From the NCBI GenBank assembly GCA_963817375.1, contig CAWFOB010000006.1, positions 558,001 through 622,000 of the forward strand: a stretch of DNA of 64,000 bases, given 5' to 3'. Made by a program: the position numbers and the translations under genes. Of this stretch, positions 51,728 through 60,224 are shown one piece after another. Numbering within the stretch: position 1 is the stretch's first letter; every line of letters begins with the position of its first letter. The stretch is from JACVRM01 sp963817375 (GTDB lineage: Bacteria > Actinomycetota > Thermoleophilia > Gaiellales > Gaiellaceae). The notes beneath the pieces were generated by a model, which was given only the letters and a program-made list of their open reading frames with translations, did not search any database and was not told the DNA's origin.

Positions 51728-51747
51728 TCTCTGACTAGGATCAGAGA
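51728..51747. promoter_or_regulatory. Inverted repeat abutting the MarR-GNAT start codon
   Basis: TCTCTGA (51728-51734), spacer CTAGGA, then TCAGAGA (51741-51747): a perfect 7-bp dyad ending directly before ATG 51748. As the gene encodes a MarR-type regulator, autorepression is likely. Confidence 0.55.
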
Positions 51748-52630
51748 ATGAGCGATGACGCGGTCGCGCAGGTCCGCAGCTTCAACCGCCTCGTCGACCG
51801 AGCGCGTCGGCGCGCTCAACGACCACTACCTCGCGCGCGACCGCTCGCTCGGCGAGTGCCGGCTGCTCTGGGAGATCGGCGCGGACGGCCGCGACGTGCG
51901 AGAGCTGCGGGCGCGGCTCGGCCTGGACTCCGGCTACGTCAGCCGGCTGCTGCGGTCGCTCGAGCGCGCCGGGCTGGTCGAGGTCACCCCGCGCGACGAC
52001 GACCGGCGCGTCCGCGCAGCGCGGCTCACGGCCGCCGGGCGTGCGGAGGTGGCGCTGCTCGACCGCCGCAGCGACGACCTCGCCCGCTCGTTCCTCGAGC
52101 CGCTCGGGGAGCATGGACAGGCGCTGCTGGTTCAGGCGATGGGCGAGGTCGAGCGCCTGCTCACGGCGGCGCTCGTGCGGGTGGACGTCGTCGATCCGGA
52201 GCGTCCGGAGGCGCAGTTCTGCCTGCGCGCGTACTTCGACGAGCTCGGGCGTCGCTTCGACGCCGGCTTCGATCCGGGGCTCAGCATCTCGGCCGACGCC
52301 GACGAGCTCCGCCTGCCCGCCGGCGCGTTCCTGCTGGCCTCGCTCCGCGGCGAGCCGGTCGGCTGCGGCGCGCTCAAGCTGCACGGCGACGACCCCGCCG
52401 AGCTCAAGCGGATGTGGGTCGCCGACGCGGCGCGCGGCCTAGGGCTGGGCCGGCGCCTGCTCCATGAGCTCGAGCGCGTGGCGGCCGAGAACGGCGCGTC
52501 GGTCGTCCGCCTGGAGACAAACCGGTCGCTGCGCGAGGCGATCGGGCTCTACCGGTCGTCCGGCTACCGCGAGGTCGCCGCGTTCAACGACGAGCCGTAC
52601 GCGCACCACTGGTTCGAGAAGGGTGTCTAG
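51748..52630 (+). CDS. MarR - GNAT bifunctional regulator/acetyltransferase, frameshifted
   Basis: About 293 residues. MSDDAVAQVRSFNRLV continues, after one extra base near 51797, into TERVGALNDHYLARDRSLGECRLLWEIG. The MarR winged helix then shows LRARLGLDSGYVSRLLRSLERAGLVEV and the wing RDDDRRVRAARLTAAGR. From about residue 155 a GNAT domain follows (QFCLRAYFDELGRRF; ELKRMWVADAARGLGLGRRLLHELERVA; LETNRSLREAIGLYRSSGYREV). This MarR-GNAT fusion is a known family. A dyad touches its ATG. Its stop shares CTAG with the small membrane gene on the other strand. Confidence 0.88.
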
Positions 52631-52797
52631 GCCGCCGCCATGCGCGGCGGCATGATCGCGCCGATCACCCAGAAGAGCGGGAAGAAGATCCCGACGATGA
52701 ACATGACCCAGTGGCCCTTGCGCAGGGTCGTCAGGCCGACGACGAAGAGCAGGACGAGGTAGAGGATGACGCCGAGCGCGCCCAAGCCGTACCACAT
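52627..52797 (-). CDS. Small two-helix membrane protein
   Basis: 56 residues. ALGVILYLVLLFVVGLTTLRKGHWVMFIVGIFFPLFWVIGAIM makes two membrane helices joined by a short basic turn, with a final PPRMAAA. AAGGAGG at the right distance before ATG 52797 confirms the start. Small proteins of this kind (phospholipase_D-nuclease N-terminal-like) are frequent in actinobacteria; function unknown. Confidence 0.8.
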   Translation of the reverse strand: MWYGLGALGVILYLVLLFVVGLTTLRKGHWVMFIVGIFFPLFWVIGAIMPPRMAAA

Positions 52798-53037
52798 GAA
52801 ATGCCTCCTTGGAGTGGGCCGGAATCCTCGCCGCGCGCATAGGCGTCGGCATCGTCCGTACCGGGTGAAGCGGTAGGAGGGCTTGACGAAACAACGGCTG
52901 AGTCGCCGGGCCGCGCTGGACGTCCCGATGCGTCGTCCTCGGTCGCGCCCGTGTGGCAAGCACACGAACGCTCCCTGCGTCCTAGCCTCGGACCGACCAG
53001 CGCACCCCTGCGACGAGCGACGTTCCGTCAAACCCTC

Positions 53038-53793
53038 CTAGTCGCGCGCCCGCAGCCAGTCGTGGAAGCCGCGGCTCGGCGCGTGCACGTTCAGCACCCG
53101 GCTGCGACGTCCGCCCGCGCGGAAGGTGTGCAGGACGCCGGGCGGCGCGGCGATGAACGAGCCGGCGCCGAGGACGAGCACCTCGTCGTCGGAGACGAAC
53201 TCGGTCTCGCCCTCCAGGACGTAGAACGAGTCGACGTGGTCCTCGTGCACGTGCGGCTCGGGGCCGGTGAACTCCGGCTCGAGCCGGAACTCGACGATCG
53301 AGAGCTCCTCGCGGCCGACCTTGATGGTCGGGAACAGTGTCTGGCCCGGCAGCGCTTCGCCCTCGCCGGGCTGGAGCACGACGGCGTCGACGGGCTCGAG
53401 GCCGCTGCCCGGCTCGGCGTCGATGCTGTCGAAGCCGCCCTCCTCGCCGCGGTCGCGGGCGCGCAGGTTGTCGGCGAACCCGCCGTCGGGCGTGTGGAAG
53501 TTCAGGAACCGCGCGGGCATCGTCGTGCGGAAGCCGTGGACGACGCCGGGTGGCGCGCAGACGCAGCCGCCGGGGCCGACGATGACCTCCTCGTCGTGGA
53601 CGAGGATGCCCAGCTCGCCCTCGAGGACGTAGAAGGCGTCGGCGTGGCGCTCGTGGTAGTGCGGGTCGGCACCCGGCCGCGCAGTCCCGAAGTCCGACTC
53701 CGTGATGCAGAGCTCCTCGAAGGCCGCCTTCAGCACGATACGGCCGCCGAAGAGCGACTCGCCCTCGCCGGCGCGGTACACGACCCCTGGCAC
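53038..53793 (-). CDS. Bicupin protein
   Basis: 251 residues with two cupin barrels in tandem. First: DPHYHERHADAFYVLEGELGILVHDEEV and PPGVVHGFRTTMP (motif 2). Second: PEPHVHEDHVDSFYVLEGETEFVSDDEV and PPGVLHTFRAGG. Both keep HxH...E and the later His, so both may bind metal, like oxalate decarboxylase or quercetinase-type enzymes. No signal peptide. Start GTG 53793. The duplicate motif order is clean, indicating an old internal duplication. Confidence 0.88.
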   Translation of the reverse strand: MPGVVYRAGEGESLFGGRIVLKAAFEELCITESDFGTARPGADPHYHERHADAFYVLEGELGILVHDEEVIVGPGGCVCAPPGVVHGFRTTMPARFLNFHTPDGGFADNLRARDRGEEGGFDSIDAEPGSGLEPVDAVVLQPGEGEALPGQTLFPTIKVGREELSIVEFRLEPEFTGPEPHVHEDHVDSFYVLEGETEFVSDDEVLVLGAGSFIAAPPGVLHTFRAGGRRSRVLNVHAPSRGFHDWLRARD

Positions 53794-53829
53794 GGCCCGG
53801 AGTATGCCGGGCCGTGCCAGCGAGCCTTC

Positions 53830-54345
53830 CTAGGCGGGCGTCTCGACCTCGGCCGGCGCCTCGGCCATGATCATCGCGGCGGCGTCCGCGGACACGGCCT
53901 GCTTGGCGATCCGGTCGTAGCCGTGCAGCCCCGACTCGAGCTGCTGGAGAACCTTGTCCTGCGCGACCGCGATGATCGCCGAGGAGCCGGGCGGGAGGCT
54001 CTCGCCGATCTCCTTGAGCTGGTCGTCGTCGAAGCCCTTGTCGCGGATCTTCCCCCAGATCCCGCCCGCGCCGGCGCCGACGACCGCGGAGGCGATCAGG
54101 CTCGGCGGGAAGATCAGCCCGACGACGCCGCCGGCGATCGCACCGCGCTTCGTCCAGCGCCGCGTGCTCGGGTCCGCGGTCTCGTCGTACTGAACCTTGC
54201 CGCCGGCCTTGTGGACGATCACGGCGCCGTCGATCAGGTCGATCGCGCCCTCGCGCTGAGCCGCCTTGAAGTCCTTGAGCGCCGCGGCAGCGCCGCCTTC
54301 CGTGTCGTACGCCGCGACGAAGATCTCGAGCGTGTCGTTGCTCAT
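53830..54345 (-). CDS. DUF1269-family membrane-associated protein
   Basis: 171 residues. DTLEIFVAAYDTEGGAAAALKDFKAAQREGAIDLIDGAVIVHKAGGKVQY is the typical DUF1269 start. A glycine-rich hydrophobic segment (GAIAGGVVGLIFPPSLIASAVVGAGAGGIWGKI) looks like a membrane hairpin. LPPGSSAIIAVAQDKVLQQLE and an acidic tail complete it. GGGAGG precedes ATG 54345. Function unknown, often stress-induced. Confidence 0.85.
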   Translation of the reverse strand: MSNDTLEIFVAAYDTEGGAAAALKDFKAAQREGAIDLIDGAVIVHKAGGKVQYDETADPSTRRWTKRGAIAGGVVGLIFPPSLIASAVVGAGAGGIWGKIRDKGFDDDQLKEIGESLPPGSSAIIAVAQDKVLQQLESGLHGYDRIAKQAVSADAAAMIMAEAPAEVETPA

Positions 54346-54421
54346 GCAGTTGCCTCCCGGTTTGTGGACGCTGTGAGCGTACGGCCCGCCGGAGGCGGTT
54401 CTCTCACCCCGATGGGTTGAT

Positions 54422-55534
54422 TCAGACGATCGTGAAGAGCGGCGCCCCGAGCTGCTCGGCGTCGACGTCGATGCCGAGCCCCGGCCCATCCGGCGCGGCG
54501 CCGTGCCCCTCGCGGGAACGTGGGTGGTGCCCGGCGACGTGGTCGGCCGTCCAGTCGTTGAAGAACGAGCACGTGAACAGCGCGTCCGCCGGCGTGCTCG
54601 CGGCCAGGTGGCTGACGGCCGCTGTCGTCACGTCGCCGCCCCACGTGTCCTCGATCGTGACCCGGAGGCCGAGCTCCACGGCGAGGTCGCGGAGGCGGCG
54701 CGCGCGTGAGAGCCCGCCAACCTTCGCGAGCTTGAGGTTGACGGCGCTGGCGCCGCCGGGGCCGGCCGCGGCGAGCAGCGACTCGACGTCCTGCACGACC
54801 TCGTCGTAGACGAGCGGCAGGCGCGTCAGCGGCCGCAGCCGGATGCACTCGTCCAGCGTTCGGCACGGCTGCTCGAAGTGGATGCCGTCGAAGCGCTCGA
54901 GCAGCCGAGCGGCGGCGAGCGCGCTCGCGAAGGAGTAGCCGCCGTTCGCGTCGGCGACGAGCAGGTCCCGTTCGTCCGTGTCACGGAAAACGGCCTCCAC
55001 GCGGGCCGCATCCTGGCCGGGGTCGGCGCCGATCTTCAGCTGGAAGCGGTGGATGCCATGGTGCCGCCGGCTCTTGACGAACTCGGCCATCGTCTCCGGG
55101 TCGGTGAGCGGGACCGCCTCGTAGAGCGGGAAGGAAGCCTGCAGGCGGCCGCCGAGCAGGTCACAGACGGCCAGCCCGGTCGCGCGGCCGAGCACGTCGT
55201 GGCAGGCGATGTCGACGGGGCTCTTGGCGTAGCCGTGGCCGGCGAGGGCGGCGTCCATCACCCGGTTCACGCGCGCGAGGTTGAGCGCGTCGACGCCGAG
55301 CAGCGCCGGCCCGAGCTCTCGGAGAGCGGCCCGGGCACCCTCTGCGAACGCGGGCAGGTAGGTCGTCCCGAGCGGGCAGGTCTCGCCCCAGCCCTCGAGC
55401 CCGCTCTCGGTCGTGATCCGCACGAGCGTCGAGGAGAGCGCCCGCGTCCTGCGCCCACCCGACATCACGTACTCGCCGTGCGCGTAGTGCAGCTCGTAGC
55501 CGTAGACGTCGATCCGCCGGATTGCCTCGCTCAC
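54422..55534 (-). CDS. Enolase-superfamily dehydratase (cis-3-hydroxy-L-proline dehydratase-like)
   Basis: 370 residues. YVMSGGRRTRALSSTLVRI, GWGETCPLGTTYLPAFAEGARAALREL, GYAKSPVDIACHDVLGRATG, FQLKIG (general base Lys), VADANGG (metal Asp), HFEQP (metal Glu), PLVYDEV (metal), VNLKLAKVGG (second Lys) and TIEDTWGGDVTTAA follow the muconate-lactonising/mandelate-racemase barrel. The combination SGGR, CPLG and EDTWGGD is what I recall for cis-3-hydroxyproline dehydratases. It dehydrates a hydroxyproline or racemises an acid sugar. ATG 55534. Confidence 0.85.
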   Translation of the reverse strand: MSEAIRRIDVYGYELHYAHGEYVMSGGRRTRALSSTLVRITTESGLEGWGETCPLGTTYLPAFAEGARAALRELGPALLGVDALNLARVNRVMDAALAGHGYAKSPVDIACHDVLGRATGLAVCDLLGGRLQASFPLYEAVPLTDPETMAEFVKSRRHHGIHRFQLKIGADPGQDAARVEAVFRDTDERDLLVADANGGYSFASALAAARLLERFDGIHFEQPCRTLDECIRLRPLTRLPLVYDEVVQDVESLLAAAGPGGASAVNLKLAKVGGLSRARRLRDLAVELGLRVTIEDTWGGDVTTAAVSHLAASTPADALFTCSFFNDWTADHVAGHHPRSREGHGAAPDGPGLGIDVDAEQLGAPLFTIV

Positions 55535-55566
55535 CGTGCGATCGTCGCAGACGCGGACAGAAGAAA

Positions 55567-55592
55567 CGGAGCCCGGCGCAGGCCGGGCTCCG
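55567..55592 (-). terminator. Intrinsic terminator of the Vgb-like propeller gene
   Basis: CGGAGCCCGGC (55567-55577) and GCCGGGCTCCG (55582-55592) form a perfect 11-bp stem with a 4-base loop. On the minus strand the hairpin is followed by TTTCTTCTG, giving a good Rho-independent terminator 18 bases after the stop at 55611. Confidence 0.85.
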
Positions 55593-55610
55593 TCCCTGCC
55601 TGATGAGCCG

Positions 55611-57521
55611 TTATGAGAAGCGCACCATCACCCACCCGAACGTGACGTTGGTGCCGTCGTAGTACGACGCCCGGATCGGGATCGGGTTCCAGATGCTGCC
55701 GTCGCTGCCGAGTGCGAACGGGGCGACCGTGGTCCCGAACCGGATCCAGGCCGGGCCACGGGATGCGGTAAGCGACCCCGTCATCAGCCGCCCGACGTGC
55801 TTCGACCGCAGGTCGACGCTCAATGCGACAGCCGGGTTGCCGAACGTCGCGTCACCGGCGAGCCAGTCCACGCTGCCGTCGGTCACGGTCTGCAGCACGC
55901 CCGACACGACGTCCCCGTCCCAGTGGATCACCGGCGAGCCGCGCTCGCCCGTGAAGTCGATCGTGACGTGGCCGAGATCGGACGCGGTGACGGTGACCGT
56001 GAACGAGCCGCTCGCCGTGTTCCCTACGGAGTCGACCGCGTTGCAGTGCACCGTGGTCGTGCCGATCGGGAACACGCTGCCCGACGCCGGCGTGCACGTC
56101 ACCGGCACGGTGCCGTCGATCAGGTCGGTCGCTGTCGCCGTGAAGGTGACGACCGCGCCGTCCGGGCCGGTCGCGGCGACCGTGATCGGGCCGGGCAGCG
56201 ACAGCACCGGCGCGGTGGTGAGCACGGTCGTCGCAGCGCTCGTGGAGGCGACGGTCACCTGGATGAGCGGATACGTGCCCGTGACCGTGCACGAGAGCGC
56301 ATGCCCGACGTCCGCGACCGACGGCGTGTACGTCGATCCGGTCGCGCCCGCGATCGGGGCGCCGTCGAGCAGCCACTGGAAGCCGTCGAAGCCGAAGAGC
56401 GAAAGCGACGGCTGCTCGCCGGCCCAGGTCGACCACAGCGCGCCTCCGCACGTTTGTGGCGTGCCGTGCTGTAGCGAGCCGCCGACCGACGGCAGCGCGA
56501 CCGATGCGTTCGGCGCTCCGGAGCCTGCCCGCCCCATCGCCCGGGTCGTGCCCTGGTCGGTGAACCAGAGGCTTCCGTCCGCCCCGGTGCCGATCCCGCC
56601 GGGCAGGCTGCCGGTGGGCAGGCCGGGCGAGAACTTCGTGAACACGTGGCTGACCGGGTTGATGAACGCGATCGCGGGTGTCGTCCCCTTGTCGGTGTAC
56701 CAGAGGTTGCCGTCCGGGCCGACCGCGATCCGGCCGGGGGCGCTACCCGTTCCGCTGGGGAACTCCGTGATGACGTGCGTGACCGGGTTGATCATCCCGA
56801 TCGCCCCGGTCGTGCCGGCGTCGACGAACCAGAGGTTCCCGTCGGTGCCGAGCACGATTGCGGCGCCCGGCGCGCTGCCCGCGAGCAGTCCGGTCGAGTA
56901 TTCGGCGATCGCGTGGGTCGTCGGGTTGATCGACCCGATCGCCTTCGTCGTGCCGCGGTCGGTGAACCAGAGGTTCCCGTCGGGCCCGGCGCCGATGCCC
57001 TGCTGCGGCAGGCTGCCGGCGTTGAGCCCGGCCGTGAACTCGCTGATCGCGTGCGTCGTCGGGTTGATCACGCCGACCGCGCCTGGTGAGCCGTTATCGG
57101 TGAACCAGAGGTTGCCGTCCGGGCCGAGCGCGATCCCGGCCGGCTTGCTCCCGGCGTTCAGGCCGGTGCTGAACTCGACGATCCCGTGGGTCTTCGGGTT
57201 GATCATGCCGATCGCCGAGGTGGTGCCGGCGTCCGTGAACCACATGTTCCCGTCCGGCCCCATCGCGATCGAGAACGGCTGGGCGCCGGCGTTCAGCCCC
57301 GAGCCGAACAGCGTGATCGCGCCGGACGTCGTGATCTGGCCGATCTTCCCGGCGCGGTCCGTGAACCAGAGGTTCCCGTCCGGGCCGGCGCGAACCTGCG
57401 CGATGTTCGTGCCCGGGGCCGTGAAGATCGTGATCTGGCCCAGCGGCGCCGCGCTCGCGACGCCGATGCACACGGCGAGCGACGCGACGGTTGCCGCGAG
57501 AATCGATCGTGCGGACTTCAT
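55611..57521 (-). CDS. Exported Vgb-like beta-propeller with HYR domain
   Basis: 636 residues. A signal peptide (SILAATVASLAVCIGVASA) is followed by eight repeats of GPDGNLWFTD with GxIxxxP..H.I.EF segments (residues about 45-340), as in virginiamycin B lyase and streptogramin lyases. An immunoglobulin-like part follows (SYTPSVADVGHALSCTVTG), then a HYR-type domain (VVTFTATATDLIDGTVPVTCTPASGSVFPIGTTTVHC) and about 100 residues of unrecognised C-terminal beta domain. Lyase activity cannot be inferred from the propeller alone. AGAGGAG precedes ATG 57521. Confidence 0.85.
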   Translation of the reverse strand: MKSARSILAATVASLAVCIGVASAAPLGQITIFTAPGTNIAQVRAGPDGNLWFTDRAGKIGQITTSGAITLFGSGLNAGAQPFSIAMGPDGNMWFTDAGTTSAIGMINPKTHGIVEFSTGLNAGSKPAGIALGPDGNLWFTDNGSPGAVGVINPTTHAISEFTAGLNAGSLPQQGIGAGPDGNLWFTDRGTTKAIGSINPTTHAIAEYSTGLLAGSAPGAAIVLGTDGNLWFVDAGTTGAIGMINPVTHVITEFPSGTGSAPGRIAVGPDGNLWYTDKGTTPAIAFINPVSHVFTKFSPGLPTGSLPGGIGTGADGSLWFTDQGTTRAMGRAGSGAPNASVALPSVGGSLQHGTPQTCGGALWSTWAGEQPSLSLFGFDGFQWLLDGAPIAGATGSTYTPSVADVGHALSCTVTGTYPLIQVTVASTSAATTVLTTAPVLSLPGPITVAATGPDGAVVTFTATATDLIDGTVPVTCTPASGSVFPIGTTTVHCNAVDSVGNTASGSFTVTVTASDLGHVTIDFTGERGSPVIHWDGDVVSGVLQTVTDGSVDWLAGDATFGNPAVALSVDLRSKHVGRLMTGSLTASRGPAWIRFGTTVAPFALGSDGSIWNPIPIRASYYDGTNVTFGWVMVRFS

Positions 57522-57694
57522 GTTCCGCTCCTCTCTCGTGCGCCCCTCCGGCCGCACGGGTCCTGGCGCGGGTGTCCGTCGCCGTCCGCGGTGCGAATGC
57601 CCGAAAGCGCCCGAGCATGCGCGCGGCGGCGGACAACCGTCCCGGGCGATCCAATCACGCTTTCGTCGCGGAATACAGCCGCTACCGTCGTTTC

Positions 57695-58444
57695 GTGGGC
57701 CCGGTCACCTCGTACGGAACGCTCGTCGTCGTTCAGGCGGCGCTGGTCGCCGCGCCGGTGCGGCCGTGGCGGATCGCGTCCTCCCGCCTGCTCGGCCTCG
57801 TGATCCCGGCGGCCGCGCTCGTCCTCGGCGTCGCCATCGCCCGCGCGAGCGGCGGCGCGGACTTCCTGACCGCGCTCGCCACTGTCGCGACGCCGCTGCT
57901 CGCAGCCGGTGCGGGGTGGGCGAGGGGCTGGCGGGCGCCCTGGGCGGCCGTCCCGGTTGCGGCGGCGCTCTACCTGATCGCCTGGCAGGAGCCGGGAACG
58001 CTCGGCGACGGCGCCGGCGTCCTGCTCATCGGCGGCGCCTGTCTCACCGCCACGGCCGTGGTCGCAGCGCTCGCCCCGCAGTCCTGGTTGACGGCGGGGC
58101 TGATCGGGCTCGTGATTCTCGATTGCATCTTCGTCTGGGGCGACCGCCAGGTCGAGCCGGCCATGCAGGCGCTCCAGGGAGCGACGCCGCCCTCCGTCGG
58201 CACGGGCACGCCGCTGCCCGCGCTCCAGCAGGCCGACTTCGGCACCGCCACGATGGGCTGGCTCGACTTCGCCGCGCCGGCGCTCCTCGCCATCCTCGTC
58301 CTGCATCGCTTGCGCGCTGCCGCTGCGACAGGGGTCGCCGCCGCGCTCTGGGGGCTGCTTCTGCTCGTCACCTCACCGATCGCGGCGACGCCGCCCGTCC
58401 TCGCCGGGCTCGCAGCCGACCGGATCAGGCGTGGGCGGCGATGA
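57695..58444 (+). CDS. Polytopic membrane protein, weakly presenilin/A22-like
   Basis: 249 residues from GTG 57695, seven to eight predicted membrane helices. Helix 6 contains GLVILDCIFVWGD, and helix 7 starts MGWLDFAAPALLAILV after a loop of about 45 residues. The last helix ends TSPIAATPPVLAGL. Presenilin-like aspartyl proteases place catalytic Asp in YD (helix 6), GxGD (helix 7) and a C-terminal PAL. Here they read LD, GWLD and PPVL, so the likeness is suggestive, with both Asp kept but the flanking motif altered. If wrong, it is simply an uncharacterised integral membrane protein. Confidence 0.65.
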   Translation: MGPVTSYGTLVVVQAALVAAPVRPWRIASSRLLGLVIPAAALVLGVAIARASGGADFLTALATVATPLLAAGAGWARGWRAPWAAVPVAAALYLIAWQEPGTLGDGAGVLLIGGACLTATAVVAALAPQSWLTAGLIGLVILDCIFVWGDRQVEPAMQALQGATPPSVGTGTPLPALQQADFGTATMGWLDFAAPALLAILVLHRLRAAAATGVAAALWGLLLLVTSPIAATPPVLAGLAADRIRRGRR

Positions 58445-59385
58445 CGCCGCCGGACAGATCTGCGCCCGCGCTCGCCTGCCACTCCGCGTGCACGAAGCGG
58501 CGCGCGCCGCTCGGCACGCGGCAGGTCGCCTCGAAGCCGTAGGCGTGCACGTGTGAGACCCGCCCGCGGCACACGAGCCCGCTCGGCAGGTACTCCATCT
58601 GGAACGACGTCGACACCAGGTGGGCGGGCGCGATCAGCAGGTCGGCTCGCACGAGCACGCGCTGCGGGCCGTCTCCCGTGCCGGCCATCGAGATCAGTCC
58701 CCGCGTCACGCCTGTCTGGCGCTGGACCTGGCCGCTCAGGTGCTCGCGGAACGCGACCATGTTCCAGGTTCGGTGATGCGTGTGCAGCGGCCCCCGCGCA
58801 AGGCCGGCGATCGCGACCGCGACGAGCGCCGCGGCCGCCGCGGGGACGAGGATGCCCCCGCGCACGACACGCCACGCCGTCGCCCACGCGACGACGGCCG
58901 CACCCGCCGCGTAGAGCGCGATGAACCAGGCCGAGGCGCGGTCGGTGCCGCTGCCCAGGCCGTGGAGCACGACGACCGCCCACACGGCGAAGTTCGCGTA
59001 GTGGGCGCGGCGCCAGTACCGGTAGGGCAGGCGGTCGCGGTAGTGGTTGGTCACCGCGAGCGCGAGCAGCAGCTCGGCGCCCACGATCCCGAGCGCGACC
59101 CAGAGCGGCTTGTACGGCGAGAGGAACGGGATCACGAGCGACCCGACCGAGAACGGCAGGTACGAGTCGATCGCGATCGTGAGCACGTGGATGCCGACGA
59201 ACGTGCCGATGAGCAGGCCGCCGAAGCGGTGGACGTCCTCGATCGCGAACTTCGGCCACCGGCGGAAGCTCTTGCGGCCGGCCATCGTGACGCCGAGCGT
59301 CACCACCACGCGTGAGCAGCACGTAGGCGGTCACCCCCGCCGCCCGCGCCGCGTACCAGTCCAGCGAGCTCGAGGTCAGGTGCAC
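58425..59385 (-). CDS. Ferric reductase-like transmembrane protein, frameshifted
   Basis: About 319 residues. GTG 59385 starts HLTSSSLDWYAARAAGVTAYVLLT; one extra base near 59308 leads into VVVTLGVTMAGRKSFRRW. The haem-binding part has DVHRFGGLLIGTFVGIHVLTIAID (paired His) and YRYWRRAHYANFAVWAVVVLHGLGSG (second His pair), as in FRD/MsrQ-type b-haem membrane proteins. The C-terminal 110 residues (HTHHRTWNMVAFREHLSGQ; GTGDGPQRVLVRADLLI) form a soluble domain outside. It lies after ApbE, overlapping it by ten bases, and ends over the convergent presenilin-like gene. Confidence 0.82.
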
Positions 59386-60224
59386 GCCGGCACCCCGGTT
59401 GCTGTCCAGGCGCGGTTGGCCGTCACTGCGCCGTCCGCGGCGAGGAACCGCGCGGGGATGCCACGCGCGTCGAGCCACGCAGGCCCCTCTTCGCCCAGGA
59501 GGAACCCGGCCTTCGCGGCCGCGTCGGCGGCGAGGCATGTGGCTCCGCACGCCGTCACCTGCTCCCAGACGACGTCCGCCGGGCGTCCCGTGGCCGCGTC
59601 GATCAGGTGATGGTGGACGCGCCCGCCGCGCATCCACCGCCGTTTCGTCGTGCCGCTCGTCGCAAGCGCGCCACGGCGCAGGAGGACGGGGATCCCGTCC
59701 GGCAGCTCGACGGTGAGCTCGCCGCGCGCCGCGACGTCGCCCCCCGCCGACACGAACCCGTCGCCCGAGAGCAGCTCTGAAGCGGCGTCGACCGTGAGCG
59801 CCTTGACGACGCCGTTCAGGTCGAGCCGGACGCCGGCCGGGGCATGCACCCGGCGGCCGAGCAGGCGAATCGCCCGCCACCGCCCGGGCGCGGCCGGTCC
59901 CGGCGCGGCCGGATCGGCGACCAGCAGCTCGAAGTCGCGGGTGTACCCGGCGGACTCGATGGCGGCGCCGAGCGTCGGATCGAGCAGGCCGGCCGTCTGC
60001 TCGGCGAGCTGGAGCGCGACGCGCAGGGTCTCCGCGAACAGGGGAGAGACTGTCACCCAGCTGCCGGCGTGGGCATTGACGTGGCTCAGCTCGCTGTCCT
60101 CGCGGAACCGGCTGAAGACCCGGTCGCGCTCGGCGAACAGCTCAGCGATCTGTCGGCATTCGGATGCGGTGCCCCCGGCCACGACGACGTCGCAGCCCAT
60201 TGCACGGAACCGCTCGGGTGTCAC
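59376..60224 (-). CDS. apbE: FAD:protein FMN transferase (ApbE-like)
   Basis: 282 residues. MGCDVVVAGG, RDRVFSRFREDSELSHVNAHAGSWVTVSPLFAETLRVALQL, LDLNGVVKALTVD (the ApbE signature LDLxGxxKG variant), SAGGDVAARG and GGRVHHHLIDAATGRP are present in order. It transfers FMN from FAD to a Thr/Ser of a partner in extracytoplasmic electron carriers. GTG 60224 overlaps the small membrane gene's stop (GTGA). The substrate motif (SGAT-type) is not seen in the two neighbours, so its target is probably elsewhere. Confidence 0.92.
   Translation of the reverse strand: MTPERFRAMGCDVVVAGGTASECRQIAELFAERDRVFSRFREDSELSHVNAHAGSWVTVSPLFAETLRVALQLAEQTAGLLDPTLGAAIESAGYTRDFELLVADPAAPGPAAPGRWRAIRLLGRRVHAPAGVRLDLNGVVKALTVDAASELLSGDGFVSAGGDVAARGELTVELPDGIPVLLRRGALATSGTTKRRWMRGGRVHHHLIDAATGRPADVVWEQVTACGATCLAADAAAKAGFLLGEEGPAWLDARGIPARFLAADGAVTANRAWTATGVPACT

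Noticed and set aside
55700..57400. Regular repeats at 56.6-57.4 kb as CRISPR
   Set aside because: Spacing follows codon-level propeller blades; no palindromic repeat units and no cas genes.
55693..58542. 949-codon open frame opposite the Vgb-like gene
   Set aside because: The minus strand has eight ordered blades and a terminator; this frame has none and runs into the next gene.
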